From the NCBI RefSeq assembly GCF_021462225.1, contig NC_061815.1, forward strand, positions 48,423,873-48,487,872: DNA of 64,000 bases. Direction: 5' to 3'. The position numbers and the translations under genes are program-made. Within the stretch, counting starts at the first letter, position 1, and each line of letters opens with the position of its first letter. The notes under the pieces were generated by a model that was not told the origin of the DNA, made no database searches, and worked only from the letters and a program-made list of their open reading frames with translations. Shown one piece after another: positions 36,807-47,290 of this stretch. This stretch comes from Girardinichthys multiradiatus. Lineage: Eukaryota > Chordata > Actinopteri > Cyprinodontiformes > Goodeidae.

Positions 36807-37031
36807 TTGTGAAGAGCCTTGAGACGACATGTGTTGTGAATTGGCGCTATATAAATAAACTGAATTGAATAGTTGGAACACACCCCCGCCACTTCAGTCT
36901 GCCATTCCAGAGGCACTGTCCCCGACCGCCACGCAGTGTTGAAGAGGCGTGTCAGCCACGACAGCCCCACAAACATATATTATATTTCGAAAATCATTGA
37001 TACATTTTGTAATATGTTTGGGGCTACCCTG

Positions 37032-37086
37032 TGATGGATGGATGGATGGATGAATGGATGGATGGATGGATGGATGGATGGATGGA
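37032..37086. repeat. GATG tetranucleotide microsatellite
   Basis: About 13 GATG units with one GAATG interruption. Tracts like this often end fish LINE copies, but no LINE directly abuts it. Confidence 0.93.
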
Positions 37087-37323
37087 CAGAGATGGGATAG
37101 CTCTTGATTAGCTTGATTTAGTTCAATTTAATGTCCCTAAGATGAATCAGATAGTTGTAACGTCACCTACTTAGAGCACAGTATACTTTCATCATTTGTT
37201 TCAGTTGTTGAGCCATGGGCAGGATGACAGATTGTTAAGGCAACAAAATTGAACTTCTGCTAATGAAAGATGCATAAAACACCAATTACAGAGCCCATTA
37301 GTTCTTGACTCATTCGTCTAGAG

Positions 37324-37430
37324 TTCGGTTCCTAACCTTGGGACCTTTGCTGCATGTCTTCCCCCTGCTTTCTCTGGCCATTTCCTCCTTGATTACTATT
37401 ATTAAAGGCCACTAGTGTCACAAAAACTTA
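37324..37430 (+). repeat. Truncated SINE-like copy (family B)
   Basis: Shares 'cttgggacctttgctgcatg' and 'aaaggccactagtgtcac' with the copies at 39332 and 44372. The tRNA-like head is missing or degraded. The A-rich end fits retrotransposition. Confidence 0.6.
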
Positions 37431-39239
37431 AAACAAAAGACAAAATAGGATTTAGTTTCTATGTTTCACATTTTTGTACTCAGTTTATCTTTGCAGCAAG
37501 GATTTGCATTTTGCTCATTTATATTTTCTGTGTGTTAAAAGAATGAGATCAAAACAAAGTTAATTAGCCATATTTGTCAACTGTTTGCTAAAAATCATAT
37601 CTGTCAGGACCTCAAAGCACACTGCCTAATTAAGCTTATATCTGCATGCATGTTGTATGAACAATTCAGTTAGAAGTGACCATAAAAGCATCTCTGATCA
37701 CAGACAGTGTACAAAACATTGAACCTTGAGCTGAAAAAATAACTTACTCGCTGAAATACCTTCAAGGTTTTCTCACAGTAACTTCACACAAGACAGATGT
37801 GCTCATAACAAACAATTTAAAAACTTTCATTATTTCACTTCGAACAGCTGATACAGACAGCCGATAATGTTAAAAATACACACATCACCGACACACAGAG
37901 AGAAGCTCAAACTGTACAGATAAGATGGCCTTTCCTGCATCTTGTGGTCGCCTTTAAGTGGAATAGAGCACCCGATTTGAGGAGACAACTCAGCGATAGG
38001 ACACTTCATCAGGGTGGAAGCCCCCCCCCCCTGATAGCTCCATTTTGTCTGGAAGAAGTTATGCTTCGTGATAGTCTGGTAGAATCATGAATTTGTCTCC
38101 TTGAACCAGTTGGAACGCATACAGTGTATCAGGTTTTAACAACACATGGCTTTAATTTGACTCCTCTAAAAACTGCTTTCATTTCATTTGATAAATGCCA
38201 AAGAGTTCAAAAGCTATTATTCTACACATTATCAAAGAAACAACATGACATAAATTGTAGATTTTCAGCCAAGAGAACCATTTATGGTTCATGGGTAATT
38301 TTGCATCAACTCCTGGTTTCCTGACTGGCTCCTTACTGGCATCCATTTGCTGCTCAGCTTGTTAACATATTCATCATTCTCACATGTAATAACACAAAGC
38401 ATTGAATTTCCTTATCCTTTTTTTTTTTTTATAAAGCTAACCCTGAGCTTAGTACCCAGTAGGCATCCGTCTGCCTGTCCATCTCACCCACTGTGTGGAT
38501 GAAGGCTGATCTAAATCAAGCACTACTCTGTGCTTCAACAGCATCGTGGGGGGAAAGTCCACAGCTGATGGCTCCACCCTGGGCTTGGCACCATCCGTTA
38601 TTTTCCCTGAACGTCGCTGACTGACTTCTGCTGAAGTTCCATTCAGACAGCATGTTTGATGGATGACAGCATGGTCTGTGTATCGTTTTTTTATAGCTAA
38701 GCTGAACATGTTGTCATCGGCAGCCCCTCACACTGGCATAAATCTATGGTCAACAGTTAGTCTCGACTAGGTCAAGTAATTTATACACAGGGGCACGCAT
38801 AGGCTAACGTTTGCTCCTATCCCCACAGACTTCTACAGAGAGGCATGTTCAAACATACATTTACCTTGCAACTTCCCAGTGCAAACGATGGAAACCTGTT
38901 ACTGTATTCTCAAGGGCTGTAATGGGAGTCTTGTTTAAAGTACAGAGGAATCTGGTCTGAGCCTGTCGGAGGTCATTTTCTGAGGAAATGCAGAGCCCGA
39001 GGGAGTGAGTGCTAGGAGTTTTCCTCCTCCATGTTCCTCTTCATGTAGGAGGAGGTGGTACGCACAGACACTCTTATTCTCACACAAGCATGCATTCACC
39101 ATGTAGGCAGAAAGCCGTATGCAGACAGCAGAAGATGAAGTGCTTAGAGGGTTGACGGTACTTGACCGTAATCTTCGGGATTGAACTGAGAAGATACAGT
39201 GTGTGGTTTAGAGGATCACAGCCAAAGTATCAATAGACA
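37431..39239. other. Single-copy stretch, no gene seen
   Basis: Contains a short C run near 38022-38032 and a T run near 38419-38431. 38450-38710 is GC-richer with an 86-codon minus-strand frame that shows no known domain. Confidence 0.5.
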
Positions 39240-39331
39240 TTCAGCCTTTTCACATTACATCACTTATCAGAAAACAATTTTAAAGCATTTTATTGGCATT
39301 TTTTGTGAAACCCCAACACAAAGTAGTGTAG

Positions 39332-39498
39332 AGGGGCATCATGTGACTCAGTGGTAGACCTTATGCTGAGGCCACAGTCCTCGACGCAGCTGTCCTGGAT
39401 TTGGTTCCAAGTCTCTGGGTCATTTGCTGCATGTGTTAACTTTCTCTGTTTGCCCTACTTCCTATCCAGCTACTACTGAATAAAAGCCAATAGTGCCA
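39332..39498 (+). mobile_element. SINE (family B) inserted in a Tc1 relic, with target duplication
   Basis: It interrupts the Tc1 arm between two near-identical 12-mers: AAAGTAGTGTAG at 39320-39331 and AAAGTAGAGCAG at 39499-39510 (10 of 12 positions equal). A B-box-like GGTTCCAAG lies near 39403 and the shared body word 'catttgctgcatgtg' near 39420. Removing the insert restores the known arm sequence. It is non-autonomous and would rely on a LINE. Confidence 0.78.
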
Positions 39499-39795
39499 AA
39501 AGTAGAGCAGAATTATGAAGTGGAAGAAATTTGATTAATTGCTTTTTTTTTCTTTTTTTTTCTACAAGTTAAAATCTAAAAAGTGTGGCATGCATATGGA
39601 TTCAGCACCAGATTTCATAGCTTGTAGAATTTATTTCACTGAAACATCTTTCAAATTGACATCTAGAGACTTTGGAGATAGATTGGAGAGCTTCTGTGAA
39701 CATCAGTTTTCAAATCTTGCCACAGATTTTCTATTAAATTTAGATCTGGACCTTTCTAATATATCAATGTCCTTTAGTCTGAACCATTCCAGTGT

Positions 39796-39859
39796 AAGGT
39801 AAGGTAAGGTAAGTTTATTTATATAGCACTTTTCAGCAACAAGACACTCAAAGCGCTAT
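39796..39859 (+). repeat. Short 'taaggtaaggtaag ... atatagcac' repeat insert
   Basis: A run of AGGTA units leads into 'gtttatttatatagcacttt' and 'cactcaaagcgctata', a common fish retroelement tail. It breaks the Tc1 relic between two sequences that are contiguous in intact relatives. Confidence 0.6.
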
Positions 39860-40296
39860 AGCCTTTGCTGTTTTTCAGAGTTGTTTTCCTGCTGAAAAGT
39901 GAACCACAACCCCAGTCTTTTGTAGCCTCTAATTGAAATTGCTCCAGGATTGTCCTGGATTGAGCACCGTTAATCCTCCCATGAACTCTAACCAGCCTCC
40001 CTGTCCCTGACAAGGATCACCACAGCATGATGCTGCCACCACCTTGTAAAACCGTAGGTCATTTAGGTCTATCAGAGTAAACAGGACTCAGCACATGTGC
40101 ATAGCACACTTTCAGATTTGTATTGGTGAAACCATCTTCCTTCCATCTTCCTCACAATTACACACTACTTTGCTTTGGTGTGTTGAAAACAATTCCAGTA
40201 AAAACAAAAAAACAAAAAAAAAAATGTTTTTGGCTTTAACCTGAAGGAATGTGCAAAAACAAAATCAATGAGTGCAAATACTTTTGCACAATGCAC

Positions 40297-41119
40297 ATGT
40301 AGCATCTCCGATCCCTGCAAATACAAGTGCATTATAATATTCCATAGAGGGATATTTCACATGAGCCAATTGTTTTCCCAAGGCCAGAGTGGTGTTAAAT
40401 GCTTAACCAACCGCTTGCATGATACAGTTGATGATTTGATATGACATTTAGTCAATAAAAGTGTCAATCATTCTACACCATAAACACATAGGAATTTTAG
40501 AACCTACAATAATAGCAATATACGGACTCATTCTGGGCAAAATCTGGATTTATACTATTCCTCAAACCTGAAAAGAAGCACACTTGCAGAACTATTAGAA
40601 ATCTGTCAAAGTCACATCACTGCAGGGAAAAAGTCTGATCCTATTGATATTGCCTACTGTCTAGTCTTTGAAAATTACATCTGACAGCTGCTTGTCTTAT
40701 CCATAGCCCTCACAGGCTCCCTGTTGTACATCATCAGACTTCAACAATATTGACTTCTGTTGAGGAGATTAGCTGTCAAGCTTTTATTTTGTTAAGGGAT
40801 CAAGGTCCTTCATGTTCTTACCTAAATATAACTTTACTCCATTGCACGTTTAAAATTGCTGGTGAAGGCGGTATTTCATTTATAAGAGTGCTTGGGAACC
40901 CAGAATGCCATGGCTTGACCACTGGGCTTTAGAGGGACTATGTAGTGAATTTGTGTTTTACAGCAGCTGTTAGTGAGAAGGCATCAGGGGTCTAAACATG
41001 AATGTGAATGCCCTCCACAAATTGTGCCCTATGCACAATTTAATTTCTTACTTTTCTGAAACTTGCCATTACTTCATTAATTTGGAACCTTGCCTGTGTT
41101 TTTGAAGCAACTAGTTGTA
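40297..41119. other. AT-rich stretch, no gene seen
   Basis: No recognised feature. Confidence 0.5.
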
Positions 41120-41570
41120 TGTCAAATGTTTTGAATGTGAGGGAATGGAAAAAAAGAATTTAACACCAGAGGAGCACTGTGAGATAGAGGCTGTATCAAA
41201 CTACACCCAAAATTAAACGTCCTTAGCCCTGTCTCTGAGAGCATCGAGTTAATCTTGTGCATGTCTACATTAATAAGGACCTCCTGCACAACAACTATGC
41301 AACGCCTTCTTGATCGCCGGAGATTTTGATTTATGAGGCAGGAGGGGGGCACAATTGATGAACTGCTAATGCCCAGTTGGGTGCTTGGATTGCTGCTACC
41401 ATTAAAAAGAGGCCAGCAGATGGGGACTAAATGAGACCAAGCTGAAAATGTCACCTGGGTGCACAACCTTTTACACCCCAAGGCCTTCTCAGAAGTGTAA
41501 ACTCTATCTAACACACCTCTGTCTGCTTCCATCGATGGCTTATGGCAGAATCCTGCCAGCAACACCAACC
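41120..41570. promoter_or_regulatory. Candidate conserved non-coding block
   Basis: Repeat-free with ATTA/TAAT cores (near 41250 and 41272) and a near-CTCF word CCAGCAGATGGGGAC at 41413-41427. A 148-codon minus-strand frame spans the block, but its translation has no recognised domain and looks incidental. Confidence 0.28.
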
Positions 41571-42324
41571 TCTCAACACTTTGCTGTAAATCAAATTGCT
41601 ATCTAAAGCAGCAGGACTCATCGTTACAGATCTGGACAGCAACATTTGGAAAATCCCCAGCGCTTGGGTCCAACAAGATCCTAGGGGGTCACAAGCTTCC
41701 CTTGGAACACTGCATTTGGATTTTTGTTACATGGTGTGCAGTAAGAGAGGAAGCCTATCCCCCCTTCGGCCAGAATAAGACTTGTTGACAGAGAATAAAT
41801 AATTAATTAAATGCCATATGCATGTGGAAAAGAATAGTGGGTCTCCTGTGAAATCATTCAAATATTTCAGAGTTTCTGGCTCTGATTGTATCAAGTCTTG
41901 GTTTAAAATTAAGAAAATGTGACAAGCTTTATAGCTATAGCTTAAAACAGGGCTAAAGTTCAGGAAACTAAAACTCAATAAGAAACGACCTGAATGATGA
42001 TCAGCGCTTGGTATGGATACTGTTATTCAATAAAGAAGACTTCCGCTGAGCTGTTTTAGGATCAGTGAAGTTTTTAAAAATGAAGTCCGAGGAAGGACAG
42101 AACAGTAAGATGCTATTTAGAAGGAAATTGCATTTTTCTGACATGTCAGAGTGTGTCTGAAATTTATTCAGGGTGCAAGGTCAGGCTTTTAGCAGATAAC
42201 AGGAAAGCTAAATGTAGACAAAAACTGAACATTGGAAATCAGCCCTGAAATCTTAAAATGTGCTTTTGTACTTTCCACCTTCAATGGATCAATGCAGGTG
42301 GTTCACCGGGAATGACAATTGAAG
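41571..42324. other. Single-copy stretch, no gene seen
   Basis: No recognised feature. Confidence 0.5.
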
Positions 42325-42612
42325 GGGGAGACAGTGGCTCAGGTGGTAGGGGTTTATCCTGTAACTGGTGGGTTGCCAGTTCAAAACCCGCTCCGCCCGT
42401 CTCTGTCATTGTGTCCATGGGCAAGACACTTCATTCTCCTTGCCTGCTGATGGTGGTCAGAGGACCCAGTGGCATCGATTGTATGGCAGCCCCACTTCTG
42501 TCAGTCTGCCCCAGGGAAGCTGTGGCTACAATATAGCTTACCACTGTCAGTGTATGAATGGGTGGATCATTGATTTTAGTGTAAAGCGCTATACAAGAGG
42601 GGACCATTCATC
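42325..42612 (+). mobile_element. tRNA-derived SINE (family A)
   Basis: The head has an A-box-like 'gtggctcaggtggtaggg' (42334-42351) and a B-box-like GGTTGCCAGTTCAAAACC (42371-42388). The body follows a recalled fish SINE: 'gggcaagacacttcattctc', 'tgctgatggtggtcagagg', 'gggaagctgtggctacaata', and a tail 'gtgtaaagcgctatacaaga'. It is nearly full length with modest divergence. Pol III transcription and LINE-driven retrotransposition are known for the class. Confidence 0.8.
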
Positions 42613-43320
42613 AATAACCCTTCTGAGATTAGCTAATTTTCTAGGTGCTTTGTTTCCCTCCACAATCCATGGATACATGGTCTAAGTAAATGGGGGATTT
42701 ATAAACCGGTGTGAGCCTGTATGTATGACTGTTTTTGTGTGTTAGCCATTTGGTTGACTGGCAGCTTGTCAAGGATTTACCCTCTCCACACTATCATGTG
42801 ACAATTTGGAAGACCTTACCTCCTGCATTAAGAGATTTGGTAAAAGAAAGATTAAAAGAAAAAATTTCTAAATGCAAACCTTTTTAATACGCTAGATGTG
42901 ATGTATATGACTTGGATAAAGGTCCAGTTTGAACATGCCCACTCTTGCTTTCTGTGGCACAACATCAGCAAGGCCGTTTTCTTCACACTTATTTGATCAC
43001 ATTTTTATAAAGTGCACCAGATGTGAACAGGACAGAGCAAGACCAAAAACCACAAGTATGAAATACCAGTCAGTATTTCAAGTTTAGTTTGGTCCTTTCC
43101 CTCTTCCAGCTTTGTTCACGGCTACCACATAAGTTTTCACATTGGGATGCTCCAAACTGCCTCTTGGACAGCATTTGTCCACCTCACAGGATAAACCTTC
43201 ATCCTATGAGCTCATGTTCAGGCCACAGAAATCACTTCTTTCTTCTGTGAATTTAGGCTTTTTTTTTTAATCTTTTGAATTTGGACAGGAAAGGAAAAGG
43301 AAAACATGTAAAAATCTAGA
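42613..43320. other. Single-copy stretch, no gene seen
   Basis: No recognised feature; a T run lies near 43259-43268. Confidence 0.5.
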
Positions 43321-43390
43321 AATAGAATAATCTTTTATTCATCCCTCAGTGGGGAAATATGTGTTTTTCGAAGCAGAGAAAGGCAGTCAA
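43321..43390 (+). repeat. Short teleost retroelement-tail fragment
   Basis: 'cttttattcatccctcagtg' followed by GGGGAAAT resembles a common fish repeat tail. Short and uncertain. Confidence 0.35.
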
Positions 43391-43409
43391 TAGAGAGTTA
43401 AGTTGGTCT

Positions 43410-43473
43410 TTAGGGAGACAGTGACTGAGGTGGTAGGGGTTCATCCTGTAACCAGTGATTTACAGGATGAACC
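43410..43473 (+). repeat. Truncated family A SINE ending in an inverted duplication
   Basis: 'gggagacagtgactgaggtg' and 'taggggttcatcctgtaacc' copy the SINE head at 42325. The copy stops after its A-box region; 43438-43451 then reappears as an exact inverted copy at 43460-43473 across an 8-base spacer. Confidence 0.7.
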
Positions 43474-44371
43474 TTAAAACCGTTTTTAGTTGATTCCAAA
43501 GCATTTTTGTTTATAGTTACTGCTATAATTGGGATACATTTTATAAAACTAAATATACGTGTTGGAACCCTGTTAGTTTTATTGAGATACTTTTATTATT
43601 TGAGCCATTTGGAGAACATTATTACACCAAGTTTCTTCAGTCATGCAGAGGACAATCTGCAGACAGACATGAGACATGGCTGTTCAGCCTTTGTTGCTAC
43701 CTTTTGTTCCTACGTTACCACATAAAAAACTGTTCTCTCCTCCACCTTCTCCACACAGCCACAGACTAGCACTGACACAGCCTCCCTCTGGGAGGCCTCC
43801 TCTGAGTAATGAGACATAGCCGCGCCTGTGTTCAGCGTCACATCACTTAGTGTGACATGAATCTCCTTTGCTATGTGTGATCGATCTATTTATTGCCCCG
43901 TTTATGTAAAGCCAACCAAAATCTCCTGACACAGAATTTCATCAGGCTGAAATATCAATGGCCATCACTCACTTTTTATTGCTTTTTTCTTGTCCTTTTG
44001 CTTCCTCTGGCATTTACTTTGTGATGTATGAAGGACAAGATATAAGATGTAGAACATAAGCAGATGAAAGTGTTTCCTCTCCCTTTTAAATTTACGTTTG
44101 CCATCAGAAGTGTTTTACAGAATCTCCAACAGTTTTTAACAGGTAATGGTTTAGACCAAACTGCAGTAGAATGCCAGGATTGTGCTCAATAAGATCAACT
44201 ATTACTGTGGTAACTTGAGATCCAAACAGCTTCACAGTGGAGCACATAATACTCTCTAAAGGTGGCTTTATATTAGCTTATTTTATTTGGAGCATACCTT
44301 CTAACTGCTTTACAGATAACATCAAGTATAAAAGCATGTGTTTGTTGTATTTATAGATGATTTTCAGTTGA
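43474..44371. other. Single-copy stretch, no gene seen
   Basis: No recognised gene. 43740-43990 is somewhat GC-richer and repeat-free. Confidence 0.5.
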
Positions 44372-44560
44372 TGTCTTAGTTGCGTGGTGTACCGGTCGCA
44401 CAGGCACCCCATTTACAGAGGCTTTGTTCCTCAATGCAGATGCTCTGGGTTTGATTCCAGCCTTGAGACCTTTGCTGTATGTCATCCTCCCTTCTCTTTC
44501 TGCCCATTTTCTGTCTGGTAGCTGTCAGTAAAGGCCTCTAGTGTAAAAAAAGATCTTTAT
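44372..44560 (+). mobile_element. SINE-like element (family B)
   Basis: Has a degraded A-box region ('gttgcgtggtgtaccgg') and a good B box, GGTTTGATTCC, at 44448-44458, then 'gagacctttgctgtatgtc' and 'aaaggcctctagtgtaaaaa'. It is the fullest of three family B copies here. No clear target duplication is visible. Confidence 0.68.
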
Positions 44561-44587
44561 GAAAATTAAGAAAATGTTTTGAAAGTA

Positions 44588-45060
44588 CACTGCTTCGCAA
44601 AAAATATTTGTGTTCCTTCAATTTTAACAGGTGAATAAACACAACATGGATTTCAGTACATGATACTTTGATCTAAATCATCCTATTGCAGTTCTGGCTG
44701 TATGTTTAAGGTGGTTGTGCTTGGAGGTTCACTTTCACCCCAGTCTCAGGTGTTCTGCTGCCTTTAACAGGTTTTCCTACATGATTGTCCTGGATTTAGC
44801 TCTATGCATCTTCCCATCACCTCTTACCAACTTCCCTGTCACTGCTGAGAAAAAGTATCCCCACAGCATGATGCTGCCACTGCCATGACGGTGGTGTGTT
44901 TAAGGTGTGTTTTGTTTGTAGGTTAAAAACCTCAATTTTGGTCTCATCTAAGCAGAGACCTTTTTCCACGTTTGCTCTGCCCTTTCATGGTTTGTAAAAC
45001 ACTCTAAGCAGTACTTGGATTTCTCAAATCTGCATCTGCAGATTTGCCATGGATAGTAGG
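44588..45060 (-). pseudogene. Degraded Tc1-like element
   Basis: After TA at 44586-44587, CACTGCTTCGCAAAAAATAT resembles a Tc1 arm. The body is the reverse of a transposase coding region: 'gcagttctggctgtatgttt' near 44690, 'accaacttccctgtcactgc' near 44826, 'cacagcatgatgctgccac' near 44862, 'tttgctctgccctttcatgg' near 44971. Frames are broken throughout. The lineage is the one seen at 39240 and 57079. Confidence 0.7.
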
Positions 45061-47079
45061 GACTGAGTGAGTCTTTCTGCAAATCAGGTGGTGTACTGAT
45101 GTGAGTTCTTAAAGCCAGTGATTTACGCAAACTAGTACTGTCTTCGGCAATGTGACTGGAACATTGCCCTCAAAAATAAAATGAAGCCACGAACCTCTGT
45201 TATCTGACAGCGGGAGAATGTGCATGGACACGTGGGTCTTTGCAGCCAAGAACAGAACATCTGCCTTTGAGGGTAGCCATTGTAAAGCGCCTGTAAGATA
45301 AAACCAGCTGGCGAGACACGATCCTCTGTACTACTCTTCAGGGGTTTCCAGTAGAGTCTACTGGAAATCAAGTGGGCGGAGCTCTGCTATAGTTGCTAGT
45401 CAAAGGCAGGACTCAGGTAACGTTGTTAAGTGCTTCTGAAAGCACGTTTTCTGGAAAACATAAAACATTCATTCATAGCCAAAGAACAGCTGAATGAGGT
45501 TTTTTGCATTTGGGCCGTTTGTAGAAGCATTAGAGACCCAAATGGAAGTATAAAAACAATCAAAATGTGAATTATGCATAATAGGTCCTCTTTAATTAAA
45601 GTCAAGAATCTTAAAGGAAGGTCTTACCTAAAAGTTTCACAATTTCTTGCTTACATTAAAATAAGCTTCATAATATATCAGCCTTGAGAACTTACAGGGT
45701 CTGGTGCAACATCTAGTCTTTCTATCCCACATAACCTTCAGAGGCGTGCTGTTTGCACAAACTTTTATCCAGATCTGTTGCTTGCAACAGTTGTACAGCG
45801 TCCGGATTTTTGCTATCGCTGCAGATTCTAGCCTCCCTAAGAGGGCTTCTCAGGGCAATCCCAGTTACAAGCTCTGGTGTTAACCTGTTAGAGGACTCTT
45901 ATCAGCAACATGTCATGTTCGCATTTTCCCTGGAGGTCCACCAACCACCTCAAAGTCATCTCAGCACTCTCCAAAGCTCCACCCTTAAAGGCCACTTTTA
46001 TCTGGAGTTTAAGTGGCAAACATATTTGTGCTGATCTTTCCCACAGTCCAGGAGCTGGAAAGTTCACTTAGCAACAGGAATGTAAGGCAGAACATGAGTC
46101 AGTGAATTGAGCGCCTGTTGGTCTCCTGGTGATGGTCTCTACTATCTGTGGATGTGTTTGGGACATTTTTTATTCAACATTATGTACGGTTTTCACTGTG
46201 AACTTCAAATGTTATGGTAAAACAAACAACTTGCAGAGATTTTACTGGCCGTGGTAATCCTGTCAACATATTTTAACCGAGTCTTTTGACTAAGATGTAA
46301 TTTAGTGATCTATGGTCACTTGAGTTTTGTCATAAATTTCGTCAGGTAAAACATGAAGTCAAAAAGAAGTGTCTTACATATTTAAGGACAATTATTTCTT
46401 TACATTTGGTGAAACATTATCTGAGATTAGAACTGAATTAGATTACTTTACAGTGCAGACACAGAATTACTTTGGTCATTTGGATTGCACTGAATACAGA
46501 AGACACAAGAAATTTGAAAGAAGCGTCAGAAGTTCAGTCTGAAACTTCAAGTTAGGATTTACCTAAAAACTATTATCGACATTCAAAAATAGTGCTAAAT
46601 ATGTTGAATGAAAAAGATCCTAAATACCATCAGGACGTTAAACGGAACAAATAAGTAAGACCCTCTAACATTCCTCAGAATCTGGAAGCGTGAAAAAAAT
46701 TAAAATAAAATGAATAAAAGCCAAAAAAGCAGCAGTCAGTCCTTATTCAGACTTCAGATTTATGTTTGTCAGTCAGACTGCTTGTTTTAGCAGAAGGCAC
46801 TCAGCATATTTTTTATTGCATTCATCATAAAACCTAAATCCTCAAGTCCAGCAGTAATATAATGCAGCCGGTCCATTCAGCAACAGCCTCCTTCATTGTT
46901 TGTGGTTCTACAGAATCATCATTTAGAAGAAAGCTTTAAATATTCTGAGAAGCTGTTTCTTTCTCTGCATTCAGCTGTCCACTGTTATCTGAAGTTCTCA
47001 AAGAGACAAAGAGAGGAAAACTTTAATATTTGCCAGGTTTCCTGACATATTTCAGGCATTTTTGAAATATTTTCATCAG
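45061..47079. other. Single-copy stretch, no gene seen
   Basis: No recognised gene. Open frames (79 and 93 codons) lack domain similarity. Confidence 0.5.
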
Positions 47080-47290
47080 GTTTATCAGAAGTGGTAGATG
47101 GATGCTCATACTGAGGAGCATTCTGTTTCTTACTGCTAAAAGGCAGTTCTTCCTTTCCACTGCCACCTTCTGTTTGCTCATAAGGGGAGATTGCTGCAAA
47201 GTCAAGGATTTATGCAATTAGTCTGGATGGATAGAAATTTATAATCAATTGGTGTTATAATCTGAATTTGATTGTGCTGCATTATAATTG
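47080..47290 (+). repeat. Diverged copy of the tail repeat
   Basis: Fragments such as 'cagttcttcctttccactgc' and 'gagattgctgcaaagtcaa' parallel the copies at 36174 and 53620, with many substitutions. The rest of the copy is unrecognisable. Confidence 0.5.

Larger units (their letters stand above)
36174..36868 (+). mobile_element. Retroelement-like tail repeat inserted in a LINE, itself interrupted
   Basis: The left half (36174-36401) contains GAGGTTTCTTCCTG, TTTTTCCTCTCCACTGTCGC and 'gctgggtttccttagataga'. The right half (36807-36868) contains 'gccttgagacgacatgtg' and 'ggcgctatataaataaac' with a GAATT tail. Both halves match the copy at 53620-54086. The flanks join as one LINE sequence, and ATA is shared at both borders (36171-36173 and 36869-36871), a possible minimal target duplication. 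Between the halves, 36402-36806 is absent from the other copy. Confidence 0.72.
35730..36965 (-). pseudogene. LINE reverse transcriptase relic split by two insertions
   Basis: Three collinear minus-strand pieces belong to one non-LTR retrotransposon. Piece one (36965-36872) encodes GLSWLTRLFNTAWRSGTVPL and then WQTEVAGVCSNY. Piece two (36170-36025) resumes with TLLSLPGKAYARVLERRVRP, then QEEQCGF, GRGTLDQL. Piece three (35801-35730) gives WEFA, then HMCFVDLEKAF, the region containing the first catalytic aspartate of the reverse transcriptase. Order and joins match one coding sequence, interrupted at 36174-36868 and 35802-36024 by other repeats. Internal stops (for example after RPIV) and a missing short segment before CSNY show that it is dead. 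The family is abundant in teleosts; I leave the clade open (RTE/Rex-like or similar). Confidence 0.82.
39240..40296 (-). pseudogene. Degraded Tc1-like element with nested insertions
   Basis: The left arm resembles a Tc1 terminal repeat ('attttattggcattttttgt', 'cccaacacaaagtagtg', then after an insertion 'aattatgaagtggaagaaa'). The body matches the reverse of a recalled transposase coding sequence: 'cagttttcaaatcttgccac' near 39704, 'cctccctgtccctgac' near 39993 and 'cacagcatgatgctgccacc' near 40020. The right end near 40274-40296 ('caaatacttttgcac') matches the opposite arm. No open transposase frame survives. Two later insertions interrupt it, at 39332-39498 and about 39796-39859. Confidence 0.72.

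Noticed and set aside
44440..44470. B-box sequence as a genuine tRNA gene
   Set aside because: No cloverleaf or anticodon arm can be drawn around it; it belongs to a SINE with two other copies in the window.
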